From Oscillatoria sp. SIO1A7 (lineage in GTDB: Bacteria; Cyanobacteriota; Cyanobacteriia; Cyanobacteriales; Laspinemataceae), in assembly GCA_010672965.1 (NCBI GenBank), contig JAAHFN010000014.1:64574-122967 (forward strand): a stretch of 58,394 nt of DNA, in the 5' to 3' direction. Under the pieces are notes generated by a model. The model made no database searches. It was not told where the DNA came from and saw only the letters and a list, made by a program, of their open reading frames with translations. Positions 1 through 7,858 of this stretch are shown here, in pieces; the first letter of the stretch is position 1; each line of letters begins with the position of its first letter. Made by a program: the position numbers and the translations under genes.

Positions 1-1
1 T

Positions 2-52
2 CTACATGGCTCTTATGACATTTAGCTGTATTTTGTCATAAGAGCCATGTAG
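2..52. repeat. Perfect inverted repeat, 19-bp arms
   Basis: Arms at 2-20 (CTACATGGCTCTTATGACA) and 34-52 are exact reverse complements around a 13-nt loop. There is no clear U-tract after either arm, so a simple intrinsic terminator is not obvious. It may be the end of a transcript lying left of the window or a small palindromic element. No gene is adjacent inside the window. Confidence 0.85.
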
Positions 53-312
53 GAAATAGAGTGAAAAATGAATGTGCAAACAGAGGTCCAAAAAAAGATT
101 AAAATACAAACAAGTTAAGAGTTGTATGTAGCCAAATTTTAAATAAAAAGAAGAGCATTTATTTTAGAAAAAAGCGAGTTGCTAAAAAAATAGATGCCAG
201 AATAATAATATAGTCAAAGCATAATTCGGATGCAGAAAGAAAGAGTAGGTTAGATAGGTCTGAAAAATTAAAACCAGGAGTATTAAGGTCTGTATCTAGA
301 TGAAGAAAGTTA

Positions 313-838
313 ATTTTTATGTAAATAGTAGATTGAAAGATAGAAAACACAGTATTATGGTTTTGTTAATATAAAAGTTGTATTGAGATGCAATAAAAAA
401 TGTCAGATAAGGGAATCAAATAATATGGTCCCAACGAAAGCGATCGCAGCTTTGCTTTAATAATTACTTCGTAATTAACCCTCAAGTAGTCTGCTTAAGC
501 AATTTGGCAAGGGAAAGGCAGGTAATGACCAAGTAGGGGTTAGTACAAGAAGGGGTAAAACCTAGCATTTGAAACAATCGGTTAAATTATCGTGCATTCA
601 AAATTTTTGAATTATTCTTGGGTTAAATGTGGGCTCAGTAAAGATACTATAGCAGGGGTACTATCTTGGGCTTTTGCTAGCAAAAGCCCAAGATAGTACC
701 CCTGCTAGAAGGCAGGTTTGAAGGTAAGTTTGATAAATTGGGAAACTTTTATGTATTTTTATGTAGGATAGTTGATTGAAAGGGGAGGAACATAGTATGA
801 TTGTTCCGTTGATATAAAAGTTGTATTAGAATGTCGAG
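313..838. repeat. Diverged direct repeat pair (313-400 and 758-838)
   Basis: The segments near 313-400 and 758-838 align over about 80 nt with substitutions and small indels: both contain TTTTATGTA, GATTGAAAG, a variable A/G-rich part, then TATAAAAGTTGTATT, and both are followed by a TATGGTCC motif (423 and 839). They frame a 350-nt AT-rich stretch that includes the 58-bp palindrome. I see no credible coding region here. This may be an old duplication or the two ends of a degraded element. Confidence 0.55.
650..707. repeat. Perfect 58-bp palindrome with no spacer
   Basis: Bases 650-707 read identically on both strands: 29-bp arms starting TAGCAGGGGTACTATCTTGG and meeting at a central GCTAGC. 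There is no unpaired spacer, so it could extrude as a cruciform in DNA or form a very long hairpin in RNA. It lies in a gene-free region about 240 bp left of the hairpin array. Its function is unknown. Confidence 0.9.
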
Positions 839-948
839 TATGGTCCTTATGAAAAAAAGCAAAACGCGAGCATCGCCTCATTGCAAATCAATAGTAACTA
901 TAGCCTTAAGCTGTGTGACAATTAGGTGAAAAGCAAGCAACCATCAAG

Positions 949-1667
949 CAGGGAGTGGGACGGCCAATCCAATGCATCCCTGTAAGCGGTATGGCTAGCG
1001 GTTAAATGACATATAGGGTGAGGAAAGATAGCCCTCAGTGGCAGGAGTTAGGACGGCCAATCCAATGCACTCCTGCTAGGAACAGGTCGATATGTTTCCT
1101 AAAAAAGCAGCGCAATACAGGGAGTAGGACGGCCAATCCAATGCATCCCTGTAAGCGGTATGGCTAGCGGTTAAATGACATATAGGGTGAGGAAAGATAG
1201 CCCTCAGTGGCAGGAGTTAGGACGGCCAATCCAATGCACTCCTGCTACGAACGGGTCGATATGTTTCCTAAAAAAGCAGCGCAATACAGGGAGTAGGACG
1301 GCCAATCCAATGCATCCCTGTAAGCGGTATGGCTAGCGGTTAAATGACATATAGGGTGAGGAAAGATAGCCCTCAGTGGCAGGAGTTAGGACGGCCAATC
1401 CAATGCACTCCTGCTACGAACGGGTCGATATGTTTCCTAAAAAAGCAGCGCAATACAGGGAGTAGGACGGCCAATCCAATGCATCCCTGTAAGCGGCATG
1501 GCTAGCGGTTAAATGACATATAGGGTGAGGAAAGATAGCCCTCAGTGGCAGGAGTTAGGACGGCCAATCCAATGCACTCCTGCTACGAACGGGTCGATAT
1601 TTTTCCAAACGAGCAATAAAAAGCAGCGCAATACAGGGAGTAGGACGGCCAATCCAATGCATCCTTG
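949..1667. repeat. Tandem array of 169-bp units carrying paired hairpins
   Basis: Units start at 949, 1118, 1287 and 1456 (period 169) with a partial fifth at 1634 (preceded by a 9-nt insertion). Each full unit has two hairpins sharing the core AGGACGGCCAATCCAATGCA: hairpin A (949-982, 1118-1151 and so on) with stem CAGGGA/TCCCTG, and hairpin B (for example 1041-1076) with stem GCAGGAGT/ACTCCTGC. Aligned at the core, A and B differ by two compensated base pairs (G-C to A-T, A-T to G-C). In the last A copy a C to T change leaves a G-U pair. The core is present nine times in total. A weaker possible stem (TGAGG/CCTCA) lies between A and B. This looks like selection on RNA (or single-stranded DNA) structure. 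The array ends about 210 bp before the ammonia-lyase gene. Transcription and strand are not known. Confidence 0.9.
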
Positions 1668-1877
1668 TAAGCGGGCGGATTATTGAGTTTCTCGATCTGG
1701 TTCTTAAGCTAAAGAGCCAAAGATTAAACATTCAGGTAGATATTGGGTTAGATATTCAGGTACGATCGCACCGCAAGTTTATTTTGCTGCGGGATTAGTT
1801 CCTCCTGTCATGTTTTGCCAGAACGACAAGGATTGAAAAGAAATAGATTCAACTGGCTATTCTAAGGATTAGCAAAA
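1668..1877 (+). other. Leader region of the ammonia-lyase gene
   Basis: These 210 nt between the hairpin array and the ammonia-lyase start hold no gene. I see no convincing -10/-35 pair or NtcA-type site. A promoter for the following genes is expected here or within the array, but I cannot place it. Confidence 0.35.
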
Positions 1878-3680
1878 ATGAACAATAACTCCACGGTTAA
1901 AAGCCCTGTTGCGGCTAAGAAGAAAGGCGTTCTGGAGCGAGCGGATTCCATAAAAAAAATCGCGGTTAACAAAGATCGCGTTATTAATTTGGGGAACGGA
2001 GTAGCAGACAGTAATGTCTCGCCGACCTCCTTTGAAGTAAAAAAGGAAACAGTTGCGATCGGGAACGAAGACCTGACTATAGATGCAGTGGGTAAAGTGG
2101 CCCAAGGTAAAGCAGAGGTCTCTTTAACCGAGTCCCAGGAAGTTTGGGCGCGCGTGCGAGCATCTTGCGATTATATTGACGATGCATTAGAATCTGGCGA
2201 ACTAATTTACGGAGTTACCACGGGATTTGGCGGTATGGCCGATACCGTTATTTCTCCGGAGGACGCGGCTTCTCTGCAAAACAATCTGATTTGGTTCCTC
2301 AAATCAGGGGTGGGAGAAAGGTTGGCGATCGCTGACGTTCGAGCGGCCATGTTATTGCGCATCAACTCGCACCTGCGGGGAGCATCGGGTATCCGCCCGG
2401 AACTCATCGAACGGATGAAAATCTTTCTGAATGCTGGCGTCACTCCCCACGTCTATGACATGGGTTCCATCGGTGCTAGTGGAGACTTAGTACCCCTAGC
2501 CCATATTACGGGGGCTTTAATTGGTCTCGATGCTTCCTTCACGGTTGACTTCAAAGGGAAGGAAATGTCAGCTCTACAGGCCCTAGAAATTCTGGAGTTG
2601 CCCCGGTTATCCCTCCGACCCAAAGAAGGACTGGCTATGACTAACGGCACTTCGGTGATGACTGGCATCGCTGCTAACTGCGTCCGCGATGCGCGCAATC
2701 TATTTGCTTTGGCAATGGGGGCTCATGCCTTGGCAATTCAAGGATTGGGAGGGACCAATCAATCCTTTCATAAATACATTCATAAGCTCAAACCCCACCC
2801 CGGTCAAATATGGGCAGCAGATCGAATGGTGGAACTCCTCGATGGTTCTTGCCTAAGCCTAGACGAACTGAACGGACGACACCAATATATGGGTCATGGC
2901 TTAATCCAAGATCGCTATTCTTTACGTTGCCTGCCACAATACATCGGTCCAATTTTTGACGGCATTGTCGAAATTACCGAGCAAATAGAAGTGGAAATCA
3001 ACTCGGTGACAGACAATCCTTTAATCGATCCGGAAAATCAAGCTAGCTATCATGGCGGGAATTTCCTCGGACAATACGTTGGAGTGGGAATGGATCGCTT
3101 GCGCTATCTTATTGGTCTAATCGCCAAGCATTTAGATGTCCAAATCGCACTCCTGGTTGCGCCGGAATTTAATAACGGTCTCTCGCCGTCTCTAGTTGGC
3201 AATACTAATTCTCCAGTCAATATGGGATTAAAGGGGTTGCAAATCGTAGCCAATTCGATTATGCCTCTGTTGAGTTTTTATGGTAATTCTATAGCAGACC
3301 GCTTTCCCACCCACGCCGAGCAATATAATCAGAACATTAATAGCCAAGGATTTGCCTCCGCTAATTTGGCTCGCCGCTCTTTAGAAATTTTCCGGCAGTA
3401 TATAGCAGTTGCTTTGATATTTGGGGTGCAAGCTGTTGACCTGCGCACCTACAAAGTAGCCGGTCATTACGACGCTCGGGAATGTTTGTCTCCGGCAACC
3501 TTGCCTATGTATATGGCAGTGCGGGAAATTGTCGGCCAGCCGCCAAGTATCGATCGCTCCTGTATCTGGAACGATCGCGAGCAATCCCTAGATCGCTATA
3601 TTGCCAAGATTGCAGCCGATATTGCTATAGGCGGTTCGACCGTCGCCACAGTTAAGGACATCTTATCTACTTTGCAGTAA
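1878..3680 (+). CDS. Phenylalanine ammonia-lyase (aromatic amino acid lyase)
   Basis: The 600-aa protein belongs to the MIO-dependent lyases and closely resembles the cyanobacterial phenylalanine ammonia-lyases known from Anabaena and Nostoc (about 567 aa). It would convert L-Phe to trans-cinnamate and ammonia in the cytoplasm. The MIO-forming Ala-Ser-Gly is at 200-202 (GASGDLVPL) and the catalytic-loop Tyr is Tyr111 (IYGVTTGFGG). The substrate-selectivity pair is Phe140-Leu141 (WFLKSG), the pattern of Phe-preferring enzymes; a His here would suggest tyrosine. Also visible are NPLID and DRFPTHAEQ. The N-terminus is about 33 residues longer than in Anabaena and is low in similarity, so the start is less sure than the rest. 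It is the first gene of a co-directional biosynthetic set (P450, CoA ligase, ThDP enzyme, KAS III-like, SDR) and would supply the aryl starter. Confidence 0.93.
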   Translation: MNNNSTVKSPVAAKKKGVLERADSIKKIAVNKDRVINLGNGVADSNVSPTSFEVKKETVAIGNEDLTIDAVGKVAQGKAEVSLTESQEVWARVRASCDYIDDALESGELIYGVTTGFGGMADTVISPEDAASLQNNLIWFLKSGVGERLAIADVRAAMLLRINSHLRGASGIRPELIERMKIFLNAGVTPHVYDMGSIGASGDLVPLAHITGALIGLDASFTVDFKGKEMSALQALEILELPRLSLRPKEGLAMTNGTSVMTGIAANCVRDARNLFALAMGAHALAIQGLGGTNQSFHKYIHKLKPHPGQIWAADRMVELLDGSCLSLDELNGRHQYMGHGLIQDRYSLRCLPQYIGPIFDGIVEITEQIEVEINSVTDNPLIDPENQASYHGGNFLGQYVGVGMDRLRYLIGLIAKHLDVQIALLVAPEFNNGLSPSLVGNTNSPVNMGLKGLQIVANSIMPLLSFYGNSIADRFPTHAEQYNQNINSQGFASANLARRSLEIFRQYIAVALIFGVQAVDLRTYKVAGHYDARECLSPATLPMYMAVREIVGQPPSIDRSCIWNDREQSLDRYIAKIAADIAIGGSTVATVKDILSTLQ

Positions 3681-3810
3681 TTAATTTTTTATTTTGTATT
3701 TTTGTTCACTTATTACTATATAAATAAGTAACGACTAAATACAGTTTTTTGGTTGTCAATAACAAAGTCAGTCATCTGTAGGAATTATGCGGGCGCGATC
3801 GCGATCTAAT

Positions 3811-3849
3811 TTGCTATGAGTCATGCTAGAAAGCTTTGACTCATAGCAA
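3811..3849. repeat. Hairpin between ammonia-lyase and small gene
   Basis: TTGCTATGAGTCA (3811-3823) is exactly complementary to 3837-3849 across a 13-nt loop. No T-run follows, so it may be a processing site, mRNA-stabilising structure or attenuator rather than a classical terminator. Confidence 0.6.
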
Positions 3850-3908
3850 GCGAGATTTGCGATACCTTGCGGAGCTAATACTCTGTAGTAATTCGTAAAT
3901 AAGTTAAA

Positions 3909-4262
3909 ATGGTAATGCAAAATATTTCCCAAGAACTTTCCCAAGACATCAGCACCACTGTTTTTGAATTTCCCAACTATCCTAGAATTAGTCCTACCAT
4001 TGAAAATTTGACCGAGACGGGGAATCAATGTTGGAAGATTCTGCAAATGGACAAGGGGGACTGGCAACAACTGGCCGGCAGCGCTTGCCCAGGCTCTATG
4101 ATGCAGGTCGCTACTCAAGAGAACATTTTTAAAAAGAAACTGTCCTGGAATTTGCGCCGGTTTCTAATAGCTACTGCCAAGGACTGTTTTACAGTTCTCC
4201 AACGAAATGAAAAAGACTGGCAGCAATTTTCCCTGCTCGCCTGTCCCGATAGCATCAAATAA
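3909..4262 (+). CDS. Small protein with a duplicated DWQQ-x4-ACP motif
   Basis: I do not recognise this 117-aa protein. Its most striking feature is an internal duplication: CWKILQMDKGDWQQLAGSAC (then PGSM, about residues 41-64) and CFTVLQRNEKDWQQFSLLAC (then PDSIK, near the C-terminus). This gives the pattern C-x3-LQ-x4-DWQQ-x4-ACP-x-S. No signal peptide or membrane segment is evident. It lies between the ammonia-lyase and P450 genes on the same strand, so it may be part of the cluster, for example as a small accessory or binding protein. Two in-frame ATGs (3909, 3915) are possible; neither has a strong ribosome site. Confidence 0.6.
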   Translation: MVMQNISQELSQDISTTVFEFPNYPRISPTIENLTETGNQCWKILQMDKGDWQQLAGSACPGSMMQVATQENIFKKKLSWNLRRFLIATAKDCFTVLQRNEKDWQQFSLLACPDSIK

Positions 4263-4601
4263 GTATCCCAATCTCTGTAGCGATCGGTAGATCTGAAAGC
4301 TAGCTGATGGTTTAAGCCAAGAAATGATACTACCTTGTCATTGTTGCTCTTGGCTACCTGATTCTGGCAGTACCTTGCAAAAAAATGGGTTTAAAAAATA
4401 TGGTAAATAAATTTATTTTCTGTAAGATGTGTTAATATTAAAATATTGCTGCGAATAAGAGATAATTAGGAGCTGAAAGAGCAGCAAAAAAAATTATCGT
4501 TAGATTTTGAATACGACAGCAGTCCTTCGCGATTTTTGGCAAGGAAGGACTAGGTATCAATTGACCAATAACACCAATCACAAAGCAAAAAGGAACTTCA
4601 G
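4263..4601 (+). other. Intergenic stretch before the P450 gene
   Basis: This is AT-rich sequence without a credible gene. A hairpin with GCCAAGA (4316-4322) paired to TCTTGGC (4348-4354) is present, with additional ATGA/TCAT pairing inside. An AAGGA ribosome site lies shortly before the P450 ATG. Confidence 0.4.
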
Positions 4602-5987
4602 ATGGTTACACAGACAATTTCTTCCCCAACCTACAAAACACCGCCAGGGCCTCCGGGATATCCCTTTGTCGGATGTCTCCCTAAAATGTTGCAAAATCCA
4701 CTCCAATTTCTGATGAATTCGGCGCTTGAATATGGCGATGTTGTTCATATGGGAGCAATGGGTCGGCAACAGGTTTATCTGGTTTCTCACCCAGACCATG
4801 TGAAGTATGTTCTCCAAGAGAATAGCCAGAACTACGCTAAAGTTAAAGGCCAGACCTTTAAAGAACTCAAGAACATATTCGGTGAAAGCTTGGCAGTTAG
4901 CGAAGGGGAACGTTGGCGTCGCCAGCGGCGGTTAATGCAGCCTAGCTTTCACCGTCAGCGGATCGAAACTTTGGTTGCCGTTATGACCGAGGCAATTTCC
5001 CAGATGATTAAGGAATGGAGAAGTACCGAGCGAGGTAAGCCATTTGATGTCTCCTTAAGCATCAGGGAAGTCACCCAAAAGATTGCCCTAAAGGCGTTGT
5101 TCGACGTCGATGCTGATAGCAAGCTTAAGGAGCTGATCGGAGCTTGGGATCCTATATATAAGTTTGTAAGCGATCGCCTTTTGACTCCCTTCAAATTTCC
5201 TGTCGAAATACCAATCCCAAGTCATCGGCGATTTCAGGAAGCAATGCTGAAGCTAAACACATTCATATACGACACAATCCAGGAACGCAAACAGGGAGAC
5301 AAACAATCTGGTGACTTACTCTCAATGCTCCTAGATGCCCGTGATGAGGAGTCTGGCGATAGCATGAGTGACTTGGAACTGCGCAACGAAATAATCGCAA
5401 TGTTTATTGGTGGTTTTGAAACATCTGCGACTGTGCTGGCGTGGACTTGGTACTTGCTTTCTAAGCATACAAGTGTAGAACGCAAACTAGACGCAGAAAT
5501 CGCTGAAGTGCTGGGCGGACGTACTCCGACTTTCGAGGATCTACGGCACCTGAAATACACCCGTATGGTGGTCGAAGAAACGATGCGGCTCTACCCTAGT
5601 GTCTGGCTCTCTACTAGGACTAGCTTAGAAACTGACTTTATAGGTAACTATAGGATACCAGCTCAATCCTCGATTTTACTCAGCCCATTTGTGACGCACC
5701 GCCTCCCTTCATTCTGGAATAATCCCGAAGGCTTTGACCCAGAACGGTTTGCACCAGAACAAGTTGCCGCTCGTCCCCGCTACGCTTACTACCCCTTTGG
5801 GGGTGGCTCGCGCTACTGTATCGGCGATACCTATGCTATGACTCAAATGCAGCTAGTAATTGCTATGGTAGCGCAAAAGTTCCGCTTAAATCTCTTTCCC
5901 GAACACCCAGTAGAGCGGCAAGCAGGGTTTACACTTCGATCGCGCTACGGAATGTTAATGACCTTAGAATCAAAATCTGCATCTTAG
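4602..5987 (+). CDS. Cytochrome P450, CYP110-like
   Basis: This 461-aa haem monooxygenase resembles the CYP110-type P450s common in filamentous cyanobacteria. Visible marks are the proline-rich start (PPGPPGYPFVG), the I-helix oxygen-activation segment GGFETS (270-275), the ExxR motif of the K helix (EETMR), and the haem loop FGGGSRYCIG with the thiolate ligand Cys406. No N-terminal membrane anchor is seen, so it is probably soluble and dependent on separate ferredoxin/reductase partners; none is encoded nearby. CYP110 enzymes oxidise fatty acids, terpenes and other hydrophobic substrates. Here, between an ammonia-lyase and a CoA ligase gene, oxidation of cinnamate or of a later product is plausible but inferred. 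The start has an AAGGA site at normal spacing. Confidence 0.93.
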   Translation: MVTQTISSPTYKTPPGPPGYPFVGCLPKMLQNPLQFLMNSALEYGDVVHMGAMGRQQVYLVSHPDHVKYVLQENSQNYAKVKGQTFKELKNIFGESLAVSEGERWRRQRRLMQPSFHRQRIETLVAVMTEAISQMIKEWRSTERGKPFDVSLSIREVTQKIALKALFDVDADSKLKELIGAWDPIYKFVSDRLLTPFKFPVEIPIPSHRRFQEAMLKLNTFIYDTIQERKQGDKQSGDLLSMLLDARDEESGDSMSDLELRNEIIAMFIGGFETSATVLAWTWYLLSKHTSVERKLDAEIAEVLGGRTPTFEDLRHLKYTRMVVEETMRLYPSVWLSTRTSLETDFIGNYRIPAQSSILLSPFVTHRLPSFWNNPEGFDPERFAPEQVAARPRYAYYPFGGGSRYCIGDTYAMTQMQLVIAMVAQKFRLNLFPEHPVERQAGFTLRSRYGMLMTLESKSAS

Positions 5988-6089
5988 AGTCCGGCGAGCT
6001 TTCGTCAGCAATCTCAAGCGATACATAGAGATTGCTGACCCATACTTATTACCTATTGCTAAATCAGAATTGCCATCAGGGTCTAAATT

Positions 6090-7679
6090 ATGAATATTGC
6101 CAAAAATGTTGAGCGGGGACGTAGTTTGTTCCCTGAGAAAATAGCTCTGGTATTTGAACAGCAGTCTTTTACCTATAAAAAACTAAATGAAATGGCCAAC
6201 CGGATGGCTAATGGCCTAAAAGCATTGGGGATATCTCGCGGCGATCGCGTTGCTTTGTTTTTGCCCAATATTCCCGAATTTGTTATTTGCTATCTGGGCA
6301 TTCAAAAAATTGGGGCAGTGGCAGTATCAATTAATGTTATGTTTAAAAGGGATGAAGTAAAATTTATCATCGAAGACTGCACTGCCGCTGCTCTAATTAC
6401 TACAGAAGAACTCCGGGAGCAGGTGCCCGATAGCGAATTACCAGATCTCAAGCATATTGCGATCGCCTCCGGTGCAGGAGGAAATAGTTGTTCTGCTTCT
6501 TCTTTCTCTTGTTTGTCTTCCGAAAGGGTAAATGGCCGGGGACAAGGCAATATAGCTGGTGCCAAGAATATTCGTCTGGAAACCCTAATGGCTAATGCTT
6601 CGGTCTCGGCAACCGCCGTCGATATGAATCCAAAAGAGCCTGCTGCCATCCTCTATACCTCCGGCACCACTGGATTTCCTAAAGGAGCTACCCTATCCCA
6701 CGGGAATGTCATATCTAATATGTACTCGACCATCCATTCCTGTGGGATGCGGCCTCAAGATCGATTGCTGCTTTATCTACCCTTATTCCATTGCTTCGGT
6801 CAAAACTTTATCCTCAACTCCGGTCTTAATTCTTGCGCGACGATTATTCTCCAGCGCCGCTTTTATCTAGAGGAAGTCCTCAAAACGACGGCCAAAGAAG
6901 GCATCACTATGTTTTTTGGCGTGCCCGGAGTCTTTGCCAAATTGCTAGATATGCCCTCTACTGCATGCGACATGAGTTCGGTGCGCTACTACTTTAGCGC
7001 TGCAGCATTGATGCCGGTGGAAATCGTGCAGCGATGGCAGCAACAGCACGGTCTAGCTATCCATGAAGGTTACGGACTAACAGAAACTTCACCATTTGCC
7101 TGCTATAACAATAATTTGAAAAACAAACTCGGTTCGATTGGGATGCCCATTGACAATGTAGAAATGAAAATTGTCGATGAAAATGGCCAGCCAGTCCCAG
7201 CGGGCGAGTTAGGGGAGATTGCGGTTCGCGGTCCGAATGTTATGTTGGGTTACTGGAATCGCCCTGAAGCAACTGCCAAAGCTATTGTCAATGATTGGTT
7301 TCGCACCGGCGATATTGGTCGCATGGATGAGGATGGTTATTTCTATATAGTCGATCGCCTCAAAGATATGATTAATGTCTCGGGGTTCAAAGTTTATCCC
7401 TCTGAAGTGGAAAGGACGATATCTCAACATCCAGCCGTAGCCGAGGTAGCCGTTTATGGGGTTCCCGATCGCGTTAAATCCGAGCGAGTATTTGCCAACA
7501 TTCGACTCAAATCGGATACGCTGGTTGCCAAAGAAGATATGATTGCTTTCTGCTCCGATCGCATGGCCACCTACAAAGTGCCGCGTACCGTTAATTTTGT
7601 CGATTCTTTGCCCAAAAATGCTACCGGCAAAGTGCTAAAACGCCGCCTGCGCGAAGAAGCAATCAGCGCTTCAGTTTAA
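6090..7679 (+). CDS. Acyl-CoA synthetase / 4-coumarate-CoA ligase-like
   Basis: This 529-aa member of the ANL adenylating family would activate a carboxylic acid as acyl-AMP and transfer it to CoA. The core motifs are intact: YTSGTTGFPKG (about 189-199, AMP loop), GYGLTET, the hinge segment WFRTGDIGRMDEDGYFYIVD with RLKDMINVSGFKVYPSEVE, and the C-terminal catalytic lysine in PKNATGKVLKR. Length is typical. A Ser/Cys-rich insert near residues 130-150 is poorly conserved-looking. Because the ammonia-lyase in the same cluster makes cinnamate, cinnamate or a hydroxylated form is the most likely substrate, giving cinnamoyl-CoA for the KAS III-like enzyme. A fatty-acid substrate is the alternative. 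It starts 102 nt after the P450 stop. Confidence 0.9.
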   Translation: MNIAKNVERGRSLFPEKIALVFEQQSFTYKKLNEMANRMANGLKALGISRGDRVALFLPNIPEFVICYLGIQKIGAVAVSINVMFKRDEVKFIIEDCTAAALITTEELREQVPDSELPDLKHIAIASGAGGNSCSASSFSCLSSERVNGRGQGNIAGAKNIRLETLMANASVSATAVDMNPKEPAAILYTSGTTGFPKGATLSHGNVISNMYSTIHSCGMRPQDRLLLYLPLFHCFGQNFILNSGLNSCATIILQRRFYLEEVLKTTAKEGITMFFGVPGVFAKLLDMPSTACDMSSVRYYFSAAALMPVEIVQRWQQQHGLAIHEGYGLTETSPFACYNNNLKNKLGSIGMPIDNVEMKIVDENGQPVPAGELGEIAVRGPNVMLGYWNRPEATAKAIVNDWFRTGDIGRMDEDGYFYIVDRLKDMINVSGFKVYPSEVERTISQHPAVAEVAVYGVPDRVKSERVFANIRLKSDTLVAKEDMIAFCSDRMATYKVPRTVNFVDSLPKNATGKVLKRRLREEAISASV

Positions 7680-7858
7680 GGCTGCGCGGAATTCAAAATT
7701 ATTTCATTCAAAATTCAAAATTCTTTGGAGTCAGGCTCCCGGCCATAAGAGGGCTGGTGGATTATTTCTGCCGCGCCGCCCCAACCCACCCGGCAATGCT
7801 TGTGCTAAAAGCTGACTGCTGACAGCTGACTGCTGACTGCTATAAATAGGTGTAATCC

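Noticed and set aside
159-350. 63-codon minus-strand frame at the left edge
   Set aside because: AT-rich, overlaps a diverged direct repeat, no ribosome site or recognisable protein.
949-1667. CRISPR array
   Set aside because: The spacing is regular but the whole 169-bp unit is repeated, with no unique spacers and no cas genes nearby; the hairpin cores are part of a larger tandem repeat.
7680-7858. Promoter or regulatory site between CoA ligase and ThDP genes
   Set aside because: The gap consists of ATTCAAAATT and CTGACTGC low-complexity repeats; no specific site can be supported.
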